Notes: a model not told the origin generated them from the letters alone. Counted from the first letter of the stretch, positions 13,094 through 21,353 are shown. The stretch: 64,000 bases of DNA from Ensifer adhaerens (GCA_900215285.1 OCMG01000004.1:1297501-1361500); one strand, 5' to 3'. Numbers and translations are program-made.

Positions 13094-14019
13094 CAGTAGT
13101 GCACCTTGCGATCCAGGTAGAAGGTCTGGCCGATCGACAGGACGAGGATGATGGCGAGGAAGATCAGCGTGAGGGCCGCCGCATAGCCCGTGTTGGAATA
13201 TTCGAAGCCCTCGAGATAGAGTTCGAACAGCAGGACTTCGGAGCCCGAACGCCCCTTGGTCAGAACCGCGACCGTCTCGAAGACCTTGAAGGCGGAAATC
13301 GAGGTGGTCACCGCCACGAAGAGCGTGGTCGGTCCGAGCATCGGCCAGGTGACGGTGAGAAACCGATCGATCGGGTTCTTCGCGCCGTCGAGCTGTGCCG
13401 CCTCGTAGAGATCCTTCGGGATCGCCGTCAGGCCCGCCAGGAATAGCACCATGTTGAAGCCCAGAACCTGCCAGACGCCGATGGCGGCCATGGAGGGGAT
13501 GAGCAATGTCGGATTGGACAGGAAGGAGACCGGCTCGAAGCCGAACCATTTGATCGCCGCATTCACGGGCCCGATCGAGGGGTGAAGCAGGAACTGCCAG
13601 ACGGTTGCCATGGCCACGAGCGTTGCGGTGACCGGCAGAAAATAGGCGGCCTCCCAGAAGGCGCGACTGCGCTTGCGGGCATGCACCAGCGTGGCGACGC
13701 CGAGCGCCATAAACACGCCGAAGGGAATGACGATCGCAACATAGATCACGGTATTCGTCAGCGAGCGCAGGAAGACCGGATCGTGAAAGGCCTTCAGGAA
13801 ATTGCCGAGGCCGACGAAGTGGAAGGCGAGGGCGCCCAGCTTGTAATCCGTTAGAGAAAAGCCGGCCAGAACCACGATCGGAATGATGTAGGTGGCGAGC
13901 AGCAGCAGCACGGCGGGAGCCACGAAGGCAAGACCCCGCCAGGCCACGCGGTTTCCGGCGCTTCTTCGCTTGGCCGTGGACATTGCGGAAGGGATCTGGC
14001 CGGCTTCGATCGCGGTCAT
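13093..14019 (-). CDS. ABC transporter permease (UgpA/MalF-like)
   Basis: Inner-membrane permease of 308 residues with the EAAQLDGAKNPIDRF coupling loop and hydrophobic segments starting with [21 protein letters not shown]. It is the partner of the adjacent MalG-type permease. Its ATG overlaps the ATPase stop (ATGA, 14016-14019), and its own stop overlaps the next start. The second codon region (MTAIEAGQ) is poorly conserved in character, so an internal ATG at codon 13 (MSTAKRR) is an alternative start. Confidence 0.9.
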   Translation of the reverse strand: MTAIEAGQIPSAMSTAKRRSAGNRVAWRGLAFVAPAVLLLLATYIIPIVVLAGFSLTDYKLGALAFHFVGLGNFLKAFHDPVFLRSLTNTVIYVAIVIPFGVFMALGVATLVHARKRSRAFWEAAYFLPVTATLVAMATVWQFLLHPSIGPVNAAIKWFGFEPVSFLSNPTLLIPSMAAIGVWQVLGFNMVLFLAGLTAIPKDLYEAAQLDGAKNPIDRFLTVTWPMLGPTTLFVAVTTSISAFKVFETVAVLTKGRSGSEVLLFELYLEGFEYSNTGYAAALTLIFLAIILVLSIGQTFYLDRKVHY

Positions 14020-15161
14020 GCCGCCACCTCGTGCCGGTCGGCCAAGGCGCGGCGCAGGCCGTCGTCGCCGAAGAGATGGGCATTTTCCCGCCGGAAGCCG
14101 AGATGCAGGACGCCGTCGGCATCAGCCTCGAGCGCTGCGCCGGCATGGATGCGGACCGTCAGTCTGACAGCCTCGTCCTTCAACAGGTGGCAGTGGACGA
14201 AGCGATCGGCGCCATGCATTTCGCTGCGCGCGATCCGCACGGCCAGTCCGCCGACGACGGGGTGGAGGTCCTCCGGGCGAAGGCCGAGGGTTGCGGCAGC
14301 ACCCTTGCGATCGGCAACAGCCAGACCGAGATCCTGTCCTTGCGCATGGATCCGACCCTCGGCGGAAATCTCGACCGGCAGAAGGTTGATCGACGGCGTT
14401 CCGATGAAGCGGGCGACCGTCAGCGTGGCAGGCTGCCGATAGAGTTCGTCCGGCGTGCCCAGCTGCTCGATGCGGCCTTCCGTCATCAGAGCGATGCGGT
14501 CCGACATGGTCATGGCTTCGACCTGGTCGTGGGTGACATAGATGAAGGTGGCTCCGAGGCGGCGATGCAGGCCGGCGAGCTCGTCGCGCATATGGGCGCG
14601 CAGCTTGGCGTCGAGATTGGACAGCGGCTCGTCCATGAGGAAGGCGGCGGGTTCGCGCACAAGAGCACGCGCCAGCGCCACGCGCTGCCGCTGGCCACCG
14701 GAAAGCTGGGCCGGCTTGCGGTCGAGCAGATGATCGATCTGCAGCAGCGCGGCGGCGGCGGCAACGGCTTCGTCAATCTCGCGCAGGCTCTGCGTGGAAG
14801 CTGCCATCCGACCGACCAGCGGGAGACGCGCGGCCAGCGACAGGCGGCGCATGCGCAACGGCGTGGCGATATTCTGCCGGACTGTCATATGCGGATAAAG
14901 CGCATAGGACTGGAAGACCATGGCAAGGTTGCGGTCGCTCGGATCGCGCGTGGTGACATCTTCGCCGCCGATCAGCACCTTGCCGCGGTCCGGCTGTTCC
15001 AGCCCGGCAATAATACGCAGAAGCGTGGACTTGCCACAGCCGGACATGCCGACCAGTGACAGGAATTCGCCGGGGCGGACGGAAAGATCAATGGCCTTCA
15101 GAACGTCATCTGCTCCAAAGCCCTTGCCGATTCCACGAAGTTCAACCGCACGGGGTTCCAT
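14016..15161 (-). CDS. ABC transporter ATP-binding protein (UgpC/MalK-like)
   Basis: Cytoplasmic ATPase that powers the importer. Walker [10 protein letters not shown] is near residue 39, the Q-loop is in [10 protein letters not shown], the ABC signature is [15 protein letters not shown], Walker B is [11 protein letters not shown] and the switch His is in [11 protein letters not shown]-terminal OB-fold regulatory domain ([11 protein letters not shown]) marks the MalK/UgpC subfamily. An insertion of about 15 residues ([13 protein letters not shown]) sits between the Q-loop and the signature. It is the first gene of the five-gene operon; AAAGGAGGG precedes the ATG, and a PHO-box-like sequence lies 41 bases upstream. 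Confidence 0.92.
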   Translation of the reverse strand: MEPRAVELRGIGKGFGADDVLKAIDLSVRPGEFLSLVGMSGCGKSTLLRIIAGLEQPDRGKVLIGGEDVTTRDPSDRNLAMVFQSYALYPHMTVRQNIATPLRMRRLSLAARLPLVGRMAASTQSLREIDEAVAAAAALLQIDHLLDRKPAQLSGGQRQRVALARALVREPAAFLMDEPLSNLDAKLRAHMRDELAGLHRRLGATFIYVTHDQVEAMTMSDRIALMTEGRIEQLGTPDELYRQPATLTVARFIGTPSINLLPVEISAEGRIHAQGQDLGLAVADRKGAAATLGLRPEDLHPVVGGLAVRIARSEMHGADRFVHCHLLKDEAVRLTVRIHAGAALEADADGVLHLGFRRENAHLFGDDGLRRALADRHEVAA

Positions 15162-15202
15162 TTCGACCCTCCTTTGTTCAAGGGGGCTAATGGAACCTCA
15201 CC

Positions 15203-15220
15203 ATGACAGGCGGGCGACAC
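15203..15220 (-). promoter_or_regulatory. PHO-box-like PhoB site upstream of the transporter operon
   Basis: Read on the minus strand the site is GTGTCGC-CCGC-CTGTCAT: two 7-base halves separated by 4 bases, the architecture of a PhoB box. The downstream half matches the CTGTCAT consensus perfectly; the upstream half keeps the TGTC core. It ends 41 bases before the first start codon, leaving room for a -10 near CATTAG. The phosphodiesterase in the operon makes phosphate control plausible. Binding is inferred, not shown. Confidence 0.6.
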
Positions 15221-15753
15221 TTGCAAGAAAGTTTGGTGACGGCGCGAGGGCCGCCGGAACATGCACGCAACCCTGCGAATACACCGCCTGGAGAGCGGAA
15301 TCCTGCTTCACTCAGGCCCTTATTGACGCGGTCCTGTTCCTCGCTTGTCCTTCATTCCGGGAGAATGCCCACAGCCAGTGAAGATCGTTGAAGAGGGGTT
15401 TTGCCCCGGTGTGGAGTTTCCCAAAGCTTTCCCCAGTTCGGGTCCCTCGCGGCGATCTGCACGATGCCCATTTCTCAAATGCCGCGCTGGCTTGGCGGCG
15501 GAAACCCGCTTCGCGCGCGTCATCACAGGCGACGCCCAACGGAGAAAATAGCGTCCATATGACTGCGCACGCGGCTTATGATACCGCCTCGAAATACAAG
15601 CGTCTTCGGGCATGTGGACGTTATGTCTTGCGCAGTCTCTGACGATAAATCCGACCCGGTTAGAAATTTGGCCCTTGGTTGGGGGCAGGTCACTCAGAAA
15701 AGCGTATGTGGCTCAAACACTTGCGGGGAAATTGGAGGAGGGTGTTTGTACGA
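15221..15753. other. 533-bp stretch without a convincing gene
   Basis: Short open frames on both strands overlap each other, lack ribosome sites and have no recognisable sequence. The only structure noted is an exact 9-base inverted repeat, GACTGCGCA at 15561-15569 and TGCGCAGTC at 15629-15637, with 59 bases between. A small RNA or a decayed gene cannot be excluded. Confidence 0.5.
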
Positions 15754-15843
15754 TGGCGGAGAGGGTGGGATTCGAACCCACGATACCCGTGAAGGTATGC
15801 CGCATTTCGAGTGCGGTGCATTCGACCACTCTGCCACCTCTCC
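15754..15843 (-). tRNA. tRNA-Ser (anticodon CGA)
   Basis: On the minus strand the 5' acceptor arm GGAGAGG pairs with CCTCTCC at the 3' end, followed by discriminator G and an encoded CCA (15754-15756). The anticodon stem CCGCA/TGCGG holds the loop CTCGAAA, giving anticodon CGA, which reads UCG. A long variable arm (TACC...GGTA) and the T arm GTGGGTTCGAATCCCAC are present. The long variable arm and 90-base length are typical of serine tRNAs. Confidence 0.97.
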
Positions 15844-16148
15844 GCATGTCTGGTCGGCGCGGTTTGACGCGCGGGCTGTCTCATAGCGAGAGATGGATGG
15901 ACTGGCAAGAGCGAAAATGCAAGAAATCATTGGGGCTTGGCTTGACAGTCATTCAACCTTGACGTATCCCGCGACGGTCAAATGGCATGGACTCCGTCCG
16001 CCGTTTGTGCCCGCAGGATTTGCGGGTTTCACCGGCAGGTGGAGCAAGGTCGCAAGGCTTTGAAATTCCTGCTCAATCGACTGATAAAAAGACGGCCTAT
16101 ACTGCAAGTCGCAGGATAAGAGCCGGAACGGACATGAAAGGTTAAAAA
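15844..16148. other. Divergent intergenic region between tRNA-Ser and rplU
   Basis: This 305-base region holds the tRNA promoter on the minus strand and must hold the rplU promoter on the plus strand. Candidate plus-strand elements are TTGACA at 15942-15947 and a -10-like TATACT at 16098-16103, but the two are not paired at normal spacing, so the rplU start of transcription is unresolved. No gene was seen. Confidence 0.45.
15881..15909 (-). promoter_or_regulatory. Probable sigma-70 promoter of tRNA-Ser
   Basis: On the minus strand CTTGCC (15909-15904) and CTATGA (15886-15881) are separated by exactly 17 bases, close to the rhizobial housekeeping pattern CTTGAC-N17-CTATAT. The -10 box ends 37 bases upstream of the mature tRNA 5' end, a sensible distance for a short leader. 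Confidence 0.5.
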
Positions 16149-16454
16149 ATGTTCGCAGTCATCAAGACCGGCGGTAAGCAGTACCGCGTGGCCGCCAACG
16201 ACGTCGTCACAGTTGAAAAGCTGGAAGGCGAAGCAGGCGCCAAGATCGAATTCACCGAAGTTCTCATGGTTGGCACGAAGATCGGCGCTCCCGTTGTGGA
16301 AGGCGCTATCGTGACGGCGGAAGTTGTCGAGCAGGGTCGCGCCAAGAAGGTCATCGCCTTCAAGAAGCGCCGTCGGCAGAATTCCAAGCGCACCCGTGGT
16401 CATCGCCAGCATCAGACGACTGTCCGTATCCTGGACATCGCGGCCGGCAAGTAA
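16149..16454 (+). CDS. rplU: 50S ribosomal protein L21
   Basis: Structural protein of the large ribosomal subunit that contacts 23S rRNA. The 101-residue sequence has the canonical opening [14 protein letters not shown] and the basic stretch [16 protein letters not shown] near the C-terminus with the RxGHRQ-type signature. It begins a two-gene ribosomal operon with rpmA, 25 bases downstream, as in most bacteria. Confidence 0.98.
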   Translation: MFAVIKTGGKQYRVAANDVVTVEKLEGEAGAKIEFTEVLMVGTKIGAPVVEGAIVTAEVVEQGRAKKVIAFKKRRRQNSKRTRGHRQHQTTVRILDIAAGK

Positions 16455-16479
16455 GAACTAGGTTTAAAGGAGAACTCCC

Positions 16480-16752
16480 ATGGCACACAAAAAAGCTGGC
16501 GGCTCCTCGCGCAACGGTCGCGACTCGCAGTCCAAGCGCCTTGGCGTGAAGAAGTTCGGCGGCGAAGCCGTCGTTGCAGGCAACATCATCGTGCGTCAGC
16601 GCGGTACGCAGTGGCACATTGGTGACAATGTCGGCCTCGGCAAGGATCATACGATTTTTGCGCTTACCGCCGGCAATGTGAACTTCCGTACGAAAGGCAA
16701 CGGCCGCACGTACGTGTCCGTGATGCCGAAAGCGGCAGAAGCAGCGGAATAA
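16480..16752 (+). CDS. rpmA: 50S ribosomal protein L27
   Basis: Large-subunit protein whose N-terminus reaches the peptidyl-transferase centre. It begins [16 protein letters not shown] and carries [10 protein letters not shown] and the G-x-D-HTIFA segment typical of L27; its 90-residue length is normal. There is no N-terminal extension of the kind that needs proteolytic trimming in Firmicutes. AAAGGAGAA lies just upstream of the ATG. A strong terminator follows. Confidence 0.98.
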   Translation: MAHKKAGGSSRNGRDSQSKRLGVKKFGGEAVVAGNIIVRQRGTQWHIGDNVGLGKDHTIFALTAGNVNFRTKGNGRTYVSVMPKAAEAAE

Positions 16753-16821
16753 GCCGGTAGCGCTTTAAAACAGCCGGCGTCTCATCGACCCGGCTGGCGC
16801 ACCCTGAAAAGGTTCAGGCCA

Positions 16822-16875
16822 GAGACAAAGAAGGGGAGATGGGGCGATACCCAACTCCCCTTTTTCTTTTGTCTC
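16822..16875 (+). terminator. Rho-independent terminator of rplU-rpmA
   Basis: AAGGGGAG (16831-16838) pairs with CTCCCCTT (16855-16862), extended outward by GAGACAAA pairing with the TTTGTCTC-like 3' flank, and followed by a T-rich run TTTTTCTTTT. It separates the ribosomal operon from the acetyltransferase pair. Confidence 0.85.
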
Positions 16876-16891
16876 GAAAAGGACTGAACCG

Positions 16892-17539
16892 ATGCAAAGC
16901 GAACTGTTGAGAGAGGGACCATCCCGGTCCCCGTTAGAGCGGGCAGAGTTGCCATCTGCGCCGCAAAGGGCCTTAAGTGCGTCCCCCGTCCTGTTATCCG
17001 AGCGGCTTGTTCTGCGCGCTCCCCACATTGACGACATCGACGCCCTTGCCCATCTCGCCAACAATGCCAAAATCGCCACGATGGTTTCGCGTATGCCCCA
17101 CCCCTACACGGTGGCCGATGCCCGAGCTTTTGTCGGTCGTGCCGCCAATGGCGGGATTGGCAAGGCCGTCTATGCCATCACCAAGGCGGATGACGGTCGA
17201 CTCCTCGGTTGCTGCGGGATCGAGCAGGATCCCCGCGATCCAGATCGTGCCGAGATCGGATACTGGCTGGGCGAGCCGTTCTGGAACCAGGGCTATGCGA
17301 CGGAGGCCGCGCAGGTTCTCGTCGACATGGCCTTCCGGGCGGGCTCCATCGAGACGATCGATGCACGTTGCCGCGTCGTCAACGTCGCCTCGCGGCGGGT
17401 CATCCACAAGTGCGGGTTCCAGTTCCAGGGCACCGGCATGGTCTCGGTTCTCGCCATGGGTGGGCCGGTTCCGGTCGAATGGTACAGGCTCGACCGGCGG
17501 ACCTGGATGTCGTTGAGAAGCTGGGGAGGTTCGAGATGA
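16892..17539 (+). CDS. GNAT N-acetyltransferase (RimJ/RimL-like), first of a pair
   Basis: Acetyl-CoA-dependent N-acetyltransferase of the Acetyltransf_3 type. After a ~30-residue variable leader come SERLVLRAPHIDD, the core EIGYWLGEPFWNQGYATEAA (the acetyl-CoA pyrophosphate loop lies in NQGYATEA) and NVASRRVIHKCGFQ, the typical alpha-helix before the last strands. RimJ/RimL relatives acetylate ribosomal-protein N-termini, and location after rplU-rpmA is suggestive, but the substrate is not known. The leader may be overlong: an internal start nearer codon 30 is possible. The next gene overlaps by 4 bases (ATGA). Confidence 0.85.
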   Translation: MQSELLREGPSRSPLERAELPSAPQRALSASPVLLSERLVLRAPHIDDIDALAHLANNAKIATMVSRMPHPYTVADARAFVGRAANGGIGKAVYAITKADDGRLLGCCGIEQDPRDPDRAEIGYWLGEPFWNQGYATEAAQVLVDMAFRAGSIETIDARCRVVNVASRRVIHKCGFQFQGTGMVSVLAMGGPVPVEWYRLDRRTWMSLRSWGGSR

Positions 17540-18144
17540 GCGCGCTCGCACTTCCACGGAGCAACAGGCACACGATGGCTCCGACCCGCAGCCTCGACTT
17601 CGCGACCCAGCCGACCATCCGCACGCCGCGGTTGACGCTGCGCAAGCTGAAGCCGGAGGACCAGTATCGGATTGCCGCCGCGATGCAGGATATCCGGGTC
17701 GTCCGCATGCTGACCTCGGTTCCGGTTCCTTATGCCAGCGATGATGCGCTGGACTGGATCCGGCTCTGGGAAGGCGGCGAGATGAATGGCTGGGCCTATG
17801 CCATCGCCTTCGACGGTGGTGCGCTGGAAGGCTGCATCACCATCGAGTGGCGCGAAGCGGGCGACCGCACCGGCTGGCATCTAGGCTACTGGCTGTCGCC
17901 GTCCCATTGGGGTGATGGCTACATGACCGAGGCGGTGGGCGCGCTTATCGAGCGCTTCTTCGGCCGGATGATGGGCGAAACGCTGTTTGCTGGCGCGATT
18001 GCCGACAATCCGGCTTCGCTGAAGGTGCAGGACAAGCTCGGCTTCCAGGTCACGGGGACGAGCGATGTCTATTCGCACTCGCGCGGCGCCATGGTGCCGG
18101 TCATCGACACGGAGGTCACGTTCGGCTCGTTCATGCCGGCGTGA
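17536..18144 (+). CDS. GNAT N-acetyltransferase (RimJ/RimL-like), second of a pair
   Basis: Paralogue of the preceding gene, 202 residues. It shares TIRTPRLTLRKLKPED at the N-terminal strand, HLGYWLSPSHWGDGYMTEAV as the acetyl-CoA motif, and IADNPASLKVQDKLGFQ near the C-terminus. The ATG at 17536 overlaps the previous stop, indicating translational coupling. The frame stays open further upstream to 17209, but that part is shadow coding of the first enzyme. Substrate unknown. Confidence 0.88.
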   Translation: MSALALPRSNRHTMAPTRSLDFATQPTIRTPRLTLRKLKPEDQYRIAAAMQDIRVVRMLTSVPVPYASDDALDWIRLWEGGEMNGWAYAIAFDGGALEGCITIEWREAGDRTGWHLGYWLSPSHWGDGYMTEAVGALIERFFGRMMGETLFAGAIADNPASLKVQDKLGFQVTGTSDVYSHSRGAMVPVIDTEVTFGSFMPA

Positions 18145-18151
18145 CTTTATC

Positions 18152-18180
18152 GGGCCCCGCCGATCCCTGCGGCGGGGCCC
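18152..18180 (+). terminator. Stem-loop after the acetyltransferase pair
   Basis: GGGCCCCGCC (18152-18161) pairs perfectly with GGCGGGGCCC (18171-18180) around a 9-base loop, followed by TTC. It is a GC-rich terminator-like hairpin 8 bases after the stop. Confidence 0.7.
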
Positions 18181-18190
18181 TTCAAATCTG

Positions 18191-18234
18191 CATGAAATAA
18201 CCCGGCCGGATTGCTCCGGCCGGGTTATTTCATG
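18191..18234. terminator. Bidirectional terminator with 20-bp perfect stem
   Basis: Two 20-base arms (18191-18210 and 18215-18234) are perfectly complementary around the tetraloop TTGC. The core is CCCGGCCGGA and the ends are A/T-rich (ATAA and TTAT), so it can terminate from both sides between the convergent acetyltransferase and DoxX-like genes. Confidence 0.85.
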
Positions 18235-18259
18235 CGTGGCTTTCAGAGATGCTGGCCGG

Positions 18260-18646
18260 TCAGCGGCCGATCAGCGCCTTGAGGGCCGGGCGCTGCAGAG
18301 CAATGACGGCGACAAGGAGCGCGCCGATGACGATCGTGTGGATCCAGTCCATGTGGAGGATTGTGATCTGCGTGACGAAGGCGCCGGCGTCCACGCAGAG
18401 CAGCAAAAGAGCGCCGAGCGGCGAGAAGCGCGGGATCAGCACGGCAATGCCGCCTGCCAGTTCCAGAAGGCCGGTAAGGTAACGGAAGCCCTGGCCAAGG
18501 CCGATGGTGGTGAATTCGTCGACCATCTGCGGCTGGCCGGAAAGCTTCATGGCGGAGGCCGATAGAAAGATGCCGGCTGCCAGAATCCGCAGCACCCAGA
18601 TGGCAATCGTTTTGCCGGACCAGCCGGTCTTTGCAACAGTGTCCAT
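18260..18646 (-). CDS. DoxX-like membrane protein
   Basis: Small 128-residue inner-membrane protein of the DoxX-like type. It has four hydrophobic segments: IAIWVLRILAAGIFLSAS, FRYLTGLLELAGGIAVLI, LGALLLLCVDAGAFVTQI and IHTIVIGALLVAVIAL. The AMKLSG motif after the first helix is typical. The biochemical role of such proteins is poorly defined. It is transcribed divergently from a LysR regulator about 100 bases away, so it is the likely target of that regulator. Confidence 0.75.
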   Translation of the reverse strand: MDTVAKTGWSGKTIAIWVLRILAAGIFLSASAMKLSGQPQMVDEFTTIGLGQGFRYLTGLLELAGGIAVLIPRFSPLGALLLLCVDAGAFVTQITILHMDWIHTIVIGALLVAVIALQRPALKALIGR

Positions 18647-18692
18647 GTTTCAATTCCTTGTTCGTGATGATGAGTAAACCTAACGCACGCAA

Positions 18693-18748
18693 TCCATTTG
18701 AAGAAGAGATGGAATTTCGATATGATCCATCTTGAATGGAGATGGATC
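18693..18748. promoter_or_regulatory. Candidate LysR operator: two related 21-bp sites 33 bp apart
   Basis: The second site (18726-18746) lies within a perfect inverted repeat, GATCCATCT (18724-18732) and AGATGGATC (18740-18748) around 7 bases. The first site (18693-18713) keeps the outer TCCAT and GAGATGGA. Their starts are 33 bases apart, about three helical turns, as expected for a LysR-type dimer pair between a regulator and its divergent target. The second site directly abuts the LysR start codon. Confidence 0.5.
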
Positions 18749-19657
18749 ATGCTGAATGCGCTGACGCTCGATCAATTGCTGGTGCTCGTCACCATTCAGG
18801 ACACGGGGAGCTTTTCGGCGGCGGGGCGGAAACTGCGCCGGGCGCAATCGGCGATCAGCCATGCGGTGCAAACACTCGAAAACGTTCAGCAGGTGCAGCT
18901 TTTCGATCGAAGCGCCAAGGTGCCGAAGATGACGGAAGCGGGCCGTGTGCTTGCGGCGCAGGCGCGGCAGGTGCTGCGTCAGGCCGAACAATTCTCGCGC
19001 ATGGCCGGTTCGATGTCGGCGGGGCTGGAGCCTGAGCTTGGCATTGCCATCGACAGCATGGTGCCGACAGGTCCGGTGCTGGACAGTCTTTCGCGGCTGC
19101 AGAAGACCTTTCCGGATCTTCCGGTCTCGATTTTCACGGAAGGTCTCTGGACTGCGGAGCGTCGTGTGCGCGATGGAACCGTCGCGATTGCGATCTGCGC
19201 GCTCATGCCCCTGGTGTCGCAGGACATGCAGGCTCACCCGCTGACATCGGTGTCGCTGGTGCCGGTCGTTTCGCCCACACATCCACTGGCAAGCGCCAAG
19301 CCGCCTGTCGAACGTGAGGTGCTGGCGGAACACGTCCAACTGATCCTCACCGATCCGGCGCAACAGGCTGGACCCAGTTTTAGCGTTGTGAGCCCACGGG
19401 TCTGGCGGTTTGTGGATATCGGCCGCCGACTGGAATTTCTGCTCGGCGGTTTCGGTTGGTGCAACATGCCGCACCACCTGATTGCGGACCATCTCAAGCA
19501 GGGGCGGCTTGTTCGTCTGCAGATCGAGGACACCGGCGTTCTGCCGGGGCTTCTCCCGCTCTATGCGACGCATCGCCGCGATACGCCTCTGGGCAAGGCG
19601 GCACAGTGGTTGCTGGCCGACCTTCAGGCGCAGCAATGGCCGACGGTCGAGCCATAA
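18749..19657 (+). CDS. LysR-family transcriptional regulator
   Basis: Regulator of 302 residues. The N-terminal winged helix-turn-helix is clear: LTLDQLLVLVTIQDTGSFSAAGRKLRRAQSAISHAVQTLE. It is followed by a linker helix and a type-2 periplasmic-binding-like effector domain. Start 18749 is chosen because it begins at the conserved LNALTLDQLL; an upstream TTG at 18698 would extend translation through the operator-like sequence. It probably controls the divergent DoxX-like gene and itself. The effector is unknown. The convergent thioesterase gene ends 6 bases away. Confidence 0.9.
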   Translation: MLNALTLDQLLVLVTIQDTGSFSAAGRKLRRAQSAISHAVQTLENVQQVQLFDRSAKVPKMTEAGRVLAAQARQVLRQAEQFSRMAGSMSAGLEPELGIAIDSMVPTGPVLDSLSRLQKTFPDLPVSIFTEGLWTAERRVRDGTVAIAICALMPLVSQDMQAHPLTSVSLVPVVSPTHPLASAKPPVEREVLAEHVQLILTDPAQQAGPSFSVVSPRVWRFVDIGRRLEFLLGGFGWCNMPHHLIADHLKQGRLVRLQIEDTGVLPGLLPLYATHRRDTPLGKAAQWLLADLQAQQWPTVEP

Positions 19658-19663
19658 TTTGTC

Positions 19664-20110
19664 TTACACCGCGATCGTTTGTAGCGTCGCCCGCATCCCG
19701 GCGCTGATTGGCCTCGGGCGGCGCGTCGTTCGATCCACATAGACATGGATGAAGAAGCCCTCGGCGCTTGCCGTCTCCTCGTCATTGCGGAAGAGACCGA
19801 CCTCGTAACGCACGGATGACGAACCGATGCGGCCGACTCGGATGCCGGCGGAGATCACGTCCGGAAACATCATTTCCGCGTGATAGCGGCAGCCCGTCTC
19901 GACGACGAGCCCGACTTCCTTGCCTGCCTTCAGATCCAGCAATCCGGCCTCGATCAGCCAGCCATTCACCGCCGTGTCGAAGAGGGAGTAGTGCACCACA
20001 TTGTTCATGTGGCCATAGATGTCATTGTCCATCCAGCGTGTCTGGATGGTACGGAATGCGCGGTAGTCCGCGCGGGTCGACGCTGCGCTACGTCCGGGTG
20101 CTGCTGTCAT
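19664..20110 (-). CDS. Acyl-CoA thioesterase (4-hydroxybenzoyl-CoA thioesterase/YbgC fold)
   Basis: Hot-dog-fold thioesterase of 148 residues that would hydrolyse an acyl-CoA thioester. The N-terminal motif TRWMDNDIYGHMNNVVHYSLFD carries the catalytic Asp and the HMNN segment of the family. Start 20110 is preferred over a frame extension to 20137 because GAGGAG lies 12 bases upstream of it. It is downstream of, and in the same direction as, the COG0523 GTPase gene, 65 bases away. Substrate chain length cannot be inferred. Confidence 0.85.
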   Translation of the reverse strand: MTAAPGRSAASTRADYRAFRTIQTRWMDNDIYGHMNNVVHYSLFDTAVNGWLIEAGLLDLKAGKEVGLVVETGCRYHAEMMFPDVISAGIRVGRIGSSSVRYEVGLFRNDEETASAEGFFIHVYVDRTTRRPRPISAGMRATLQTIAV

Positions 20111-20175
20111 GGGGCTTGCTCCTCTTCTCTCGCACATGGTCCTCCCGCATGTGAAGACCAGCCGCGCCCCCTATG

Positions 20176-21339
20176 TCAGAACGTCATTCCCGGAACCGCC
20201 AGCGGATTATCCGTGAGCGCTGTCCGGTCGGCGCCACCGATGCGGGGCTTTCCGATGAAGGCCTCGAAAAGATCGCGGACGAAGTCTTCCTGAAGGTCCC
20301 TGGTGATCAGCACAAGCCGGGTCCGGCGATCCTCTCCAGGCCAGGCCTCCAGCCGGGCAGGGGGATGCAGGGTCGATTGAGCGGCATGCAGAACGAGCGG
20401 CCGCGATGGATCATCCGCGAGCATGACGATCGCCTTCATGCGAAGAAGCTTTTCGCCATGTGCCGAGCGCAGCAGATCGACGAACATCGAGACCGCGCCC
20501 CGATCGATTGGCTTGTCGTGGACGATCGAGAAGGAACGGATCGAGGCGTCGTGGCGATTCACGTCATCGTGGTGGTGGTGATGAGCCTGGTGGTGGCCAT
20601 GAGCCCCGGCATCGTGATGTTCATGGCCATCCGCGTGGTGGTGATGATCATGATCATGATCATGATCATGCGCCTTGTCCTCCTCGGCGAGCCATCGGGC
20701 GACGTCCGGGCTTTTCCCCGAAACATCGAAATATCCCGCCTCAAGGAGCGATGCCGTGGCGGCCTCTGCGCCGTCCGCGTCGATGATCCGCGCATTCGGA
20801 TTGATGGCCATCAGCCGCGTGGCGAGAGCAGCCACGTCGGATGGATCGGCCATGGTCGTCTTGGAAATTACCAGCCTGTCGGCGACCGCGGACTGCCGGC
20901 GTGCTTCTTCGTGGTTGTCAAGCGTGCGCATGCCGTTCAGCGCGTCGATGACCGTGACGACTCCGTCGAGATGAAAGTTCTGCGCCAGCACCGGATTGCC
21001 GATGACCGATTGCAGCACGGGCACGGGATCGGCGAGGCCAGTCGTCTCGATGACAACGCGCGAAATCGGCTTCATCTTGCCTGTCTGCATCATGTCGATG
21101 AAGGAGGCGAGCGTGTCGACCAGTTCGCCGCGCACCGTGCAGCAAAGGCATCCGTCGGACAGTTCCACCATCTGGTCGCCCGACGTCTCCACCAGCATGT
21201 GATCGATGCCGACATCGCCAAACTCGTTGATGATGACGGCGCAATCGGAAAGCTGGCTATCCTTCAGCAGCCGGTTGAGCAGCGTGGACTTTCCGGCGCC
21301 GAGAAAGCCGGTGATGATGGAAACGGGGATGCTCGCCAC
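20176..21339 (-). CDS. COG0523/CobW-type GTPase with a large His-rich metal-binding insert
   Basis: G3E-family GTPase, a putative metallochaperone. The P-loop is TGFLGAGKSTLLN, the metal-binding CxCC motif is GCLCCT, and the nucleotide motifs ETTGLADP and SKTT are in place. Between the GTPase and C-terminal domains (about residues 222-263) is a stretch dominated by His and Asp, encoded partly by a GATCAT hexamer repeat near 20645-20670. Such inserts store or bind Zn, Co or Ni. The gene lies 14 bases after the D,D-carboxypeptidase gene and is likely co-transcribed with it. I saw no clear Zur box. It may serve zinc homeostasis or cobalt delivery. Confidence 0.9.
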   Translation of the reverse strand: MASIPVSIITGFLGAGKSTLLNRLLKDSQLSDCAVIINEFGDVGIDHMLVETSGDQMVELSDGCLCCTVRGELVDTLASFIDMMQTGKMKPISRVVIETTGLADPVPVLQSVIGNPVLAQNFHLDGVVTVIDALNGMRTLDNHEEARRQSAVADRLVISKTTMADPSDVAALATRLMAINPNARIIDADGAEAATASLLEAGYFDVSGKSPDVARWLAEEDKAHDHDHDHDHHHHADGHEHHDAGAHGHHQAHHHHHDDVNRHDASIRSFSIVHDKPIDRGAVSMFVDLLRSAHGEKLLRMKAIVMLADDPSRPLVLHAAQSTLHPPARLEAWPGEDRRTRLVLITRDLQEDFVRDLFEAFIGKPRIGGADRTALTDNPLAVPGMTF

Positions 21340-21353
21340 CGGATCGTCCTTCC

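Noticed and set aside
12278-14146. One long 622-residue permease
   Set aside because: The N-terminal half has no permease character and overlaps the real MalF-type permease in another frame; the TGATG junction at 13093 marks the true start.
15312-15689. Short overlapping frames between the transporter operon and tRNA-Ser
   Set aside because: They are on both strands, mutually overlapping, short, lack ribosome sites and recognisable sequence.
18698-18748. TTG start for the LysR gene
   Set aside because: It would translate through the operator-like inverted repeats and precede the conserved N-terminus.
20644-20672. Phase-variable simple repeat in the COG0523 GTPase
   Set aside because: The unit is 6 bp, so length change keeps the frame and would not switch the gene on or off; kept only as a possible length polymorphism.
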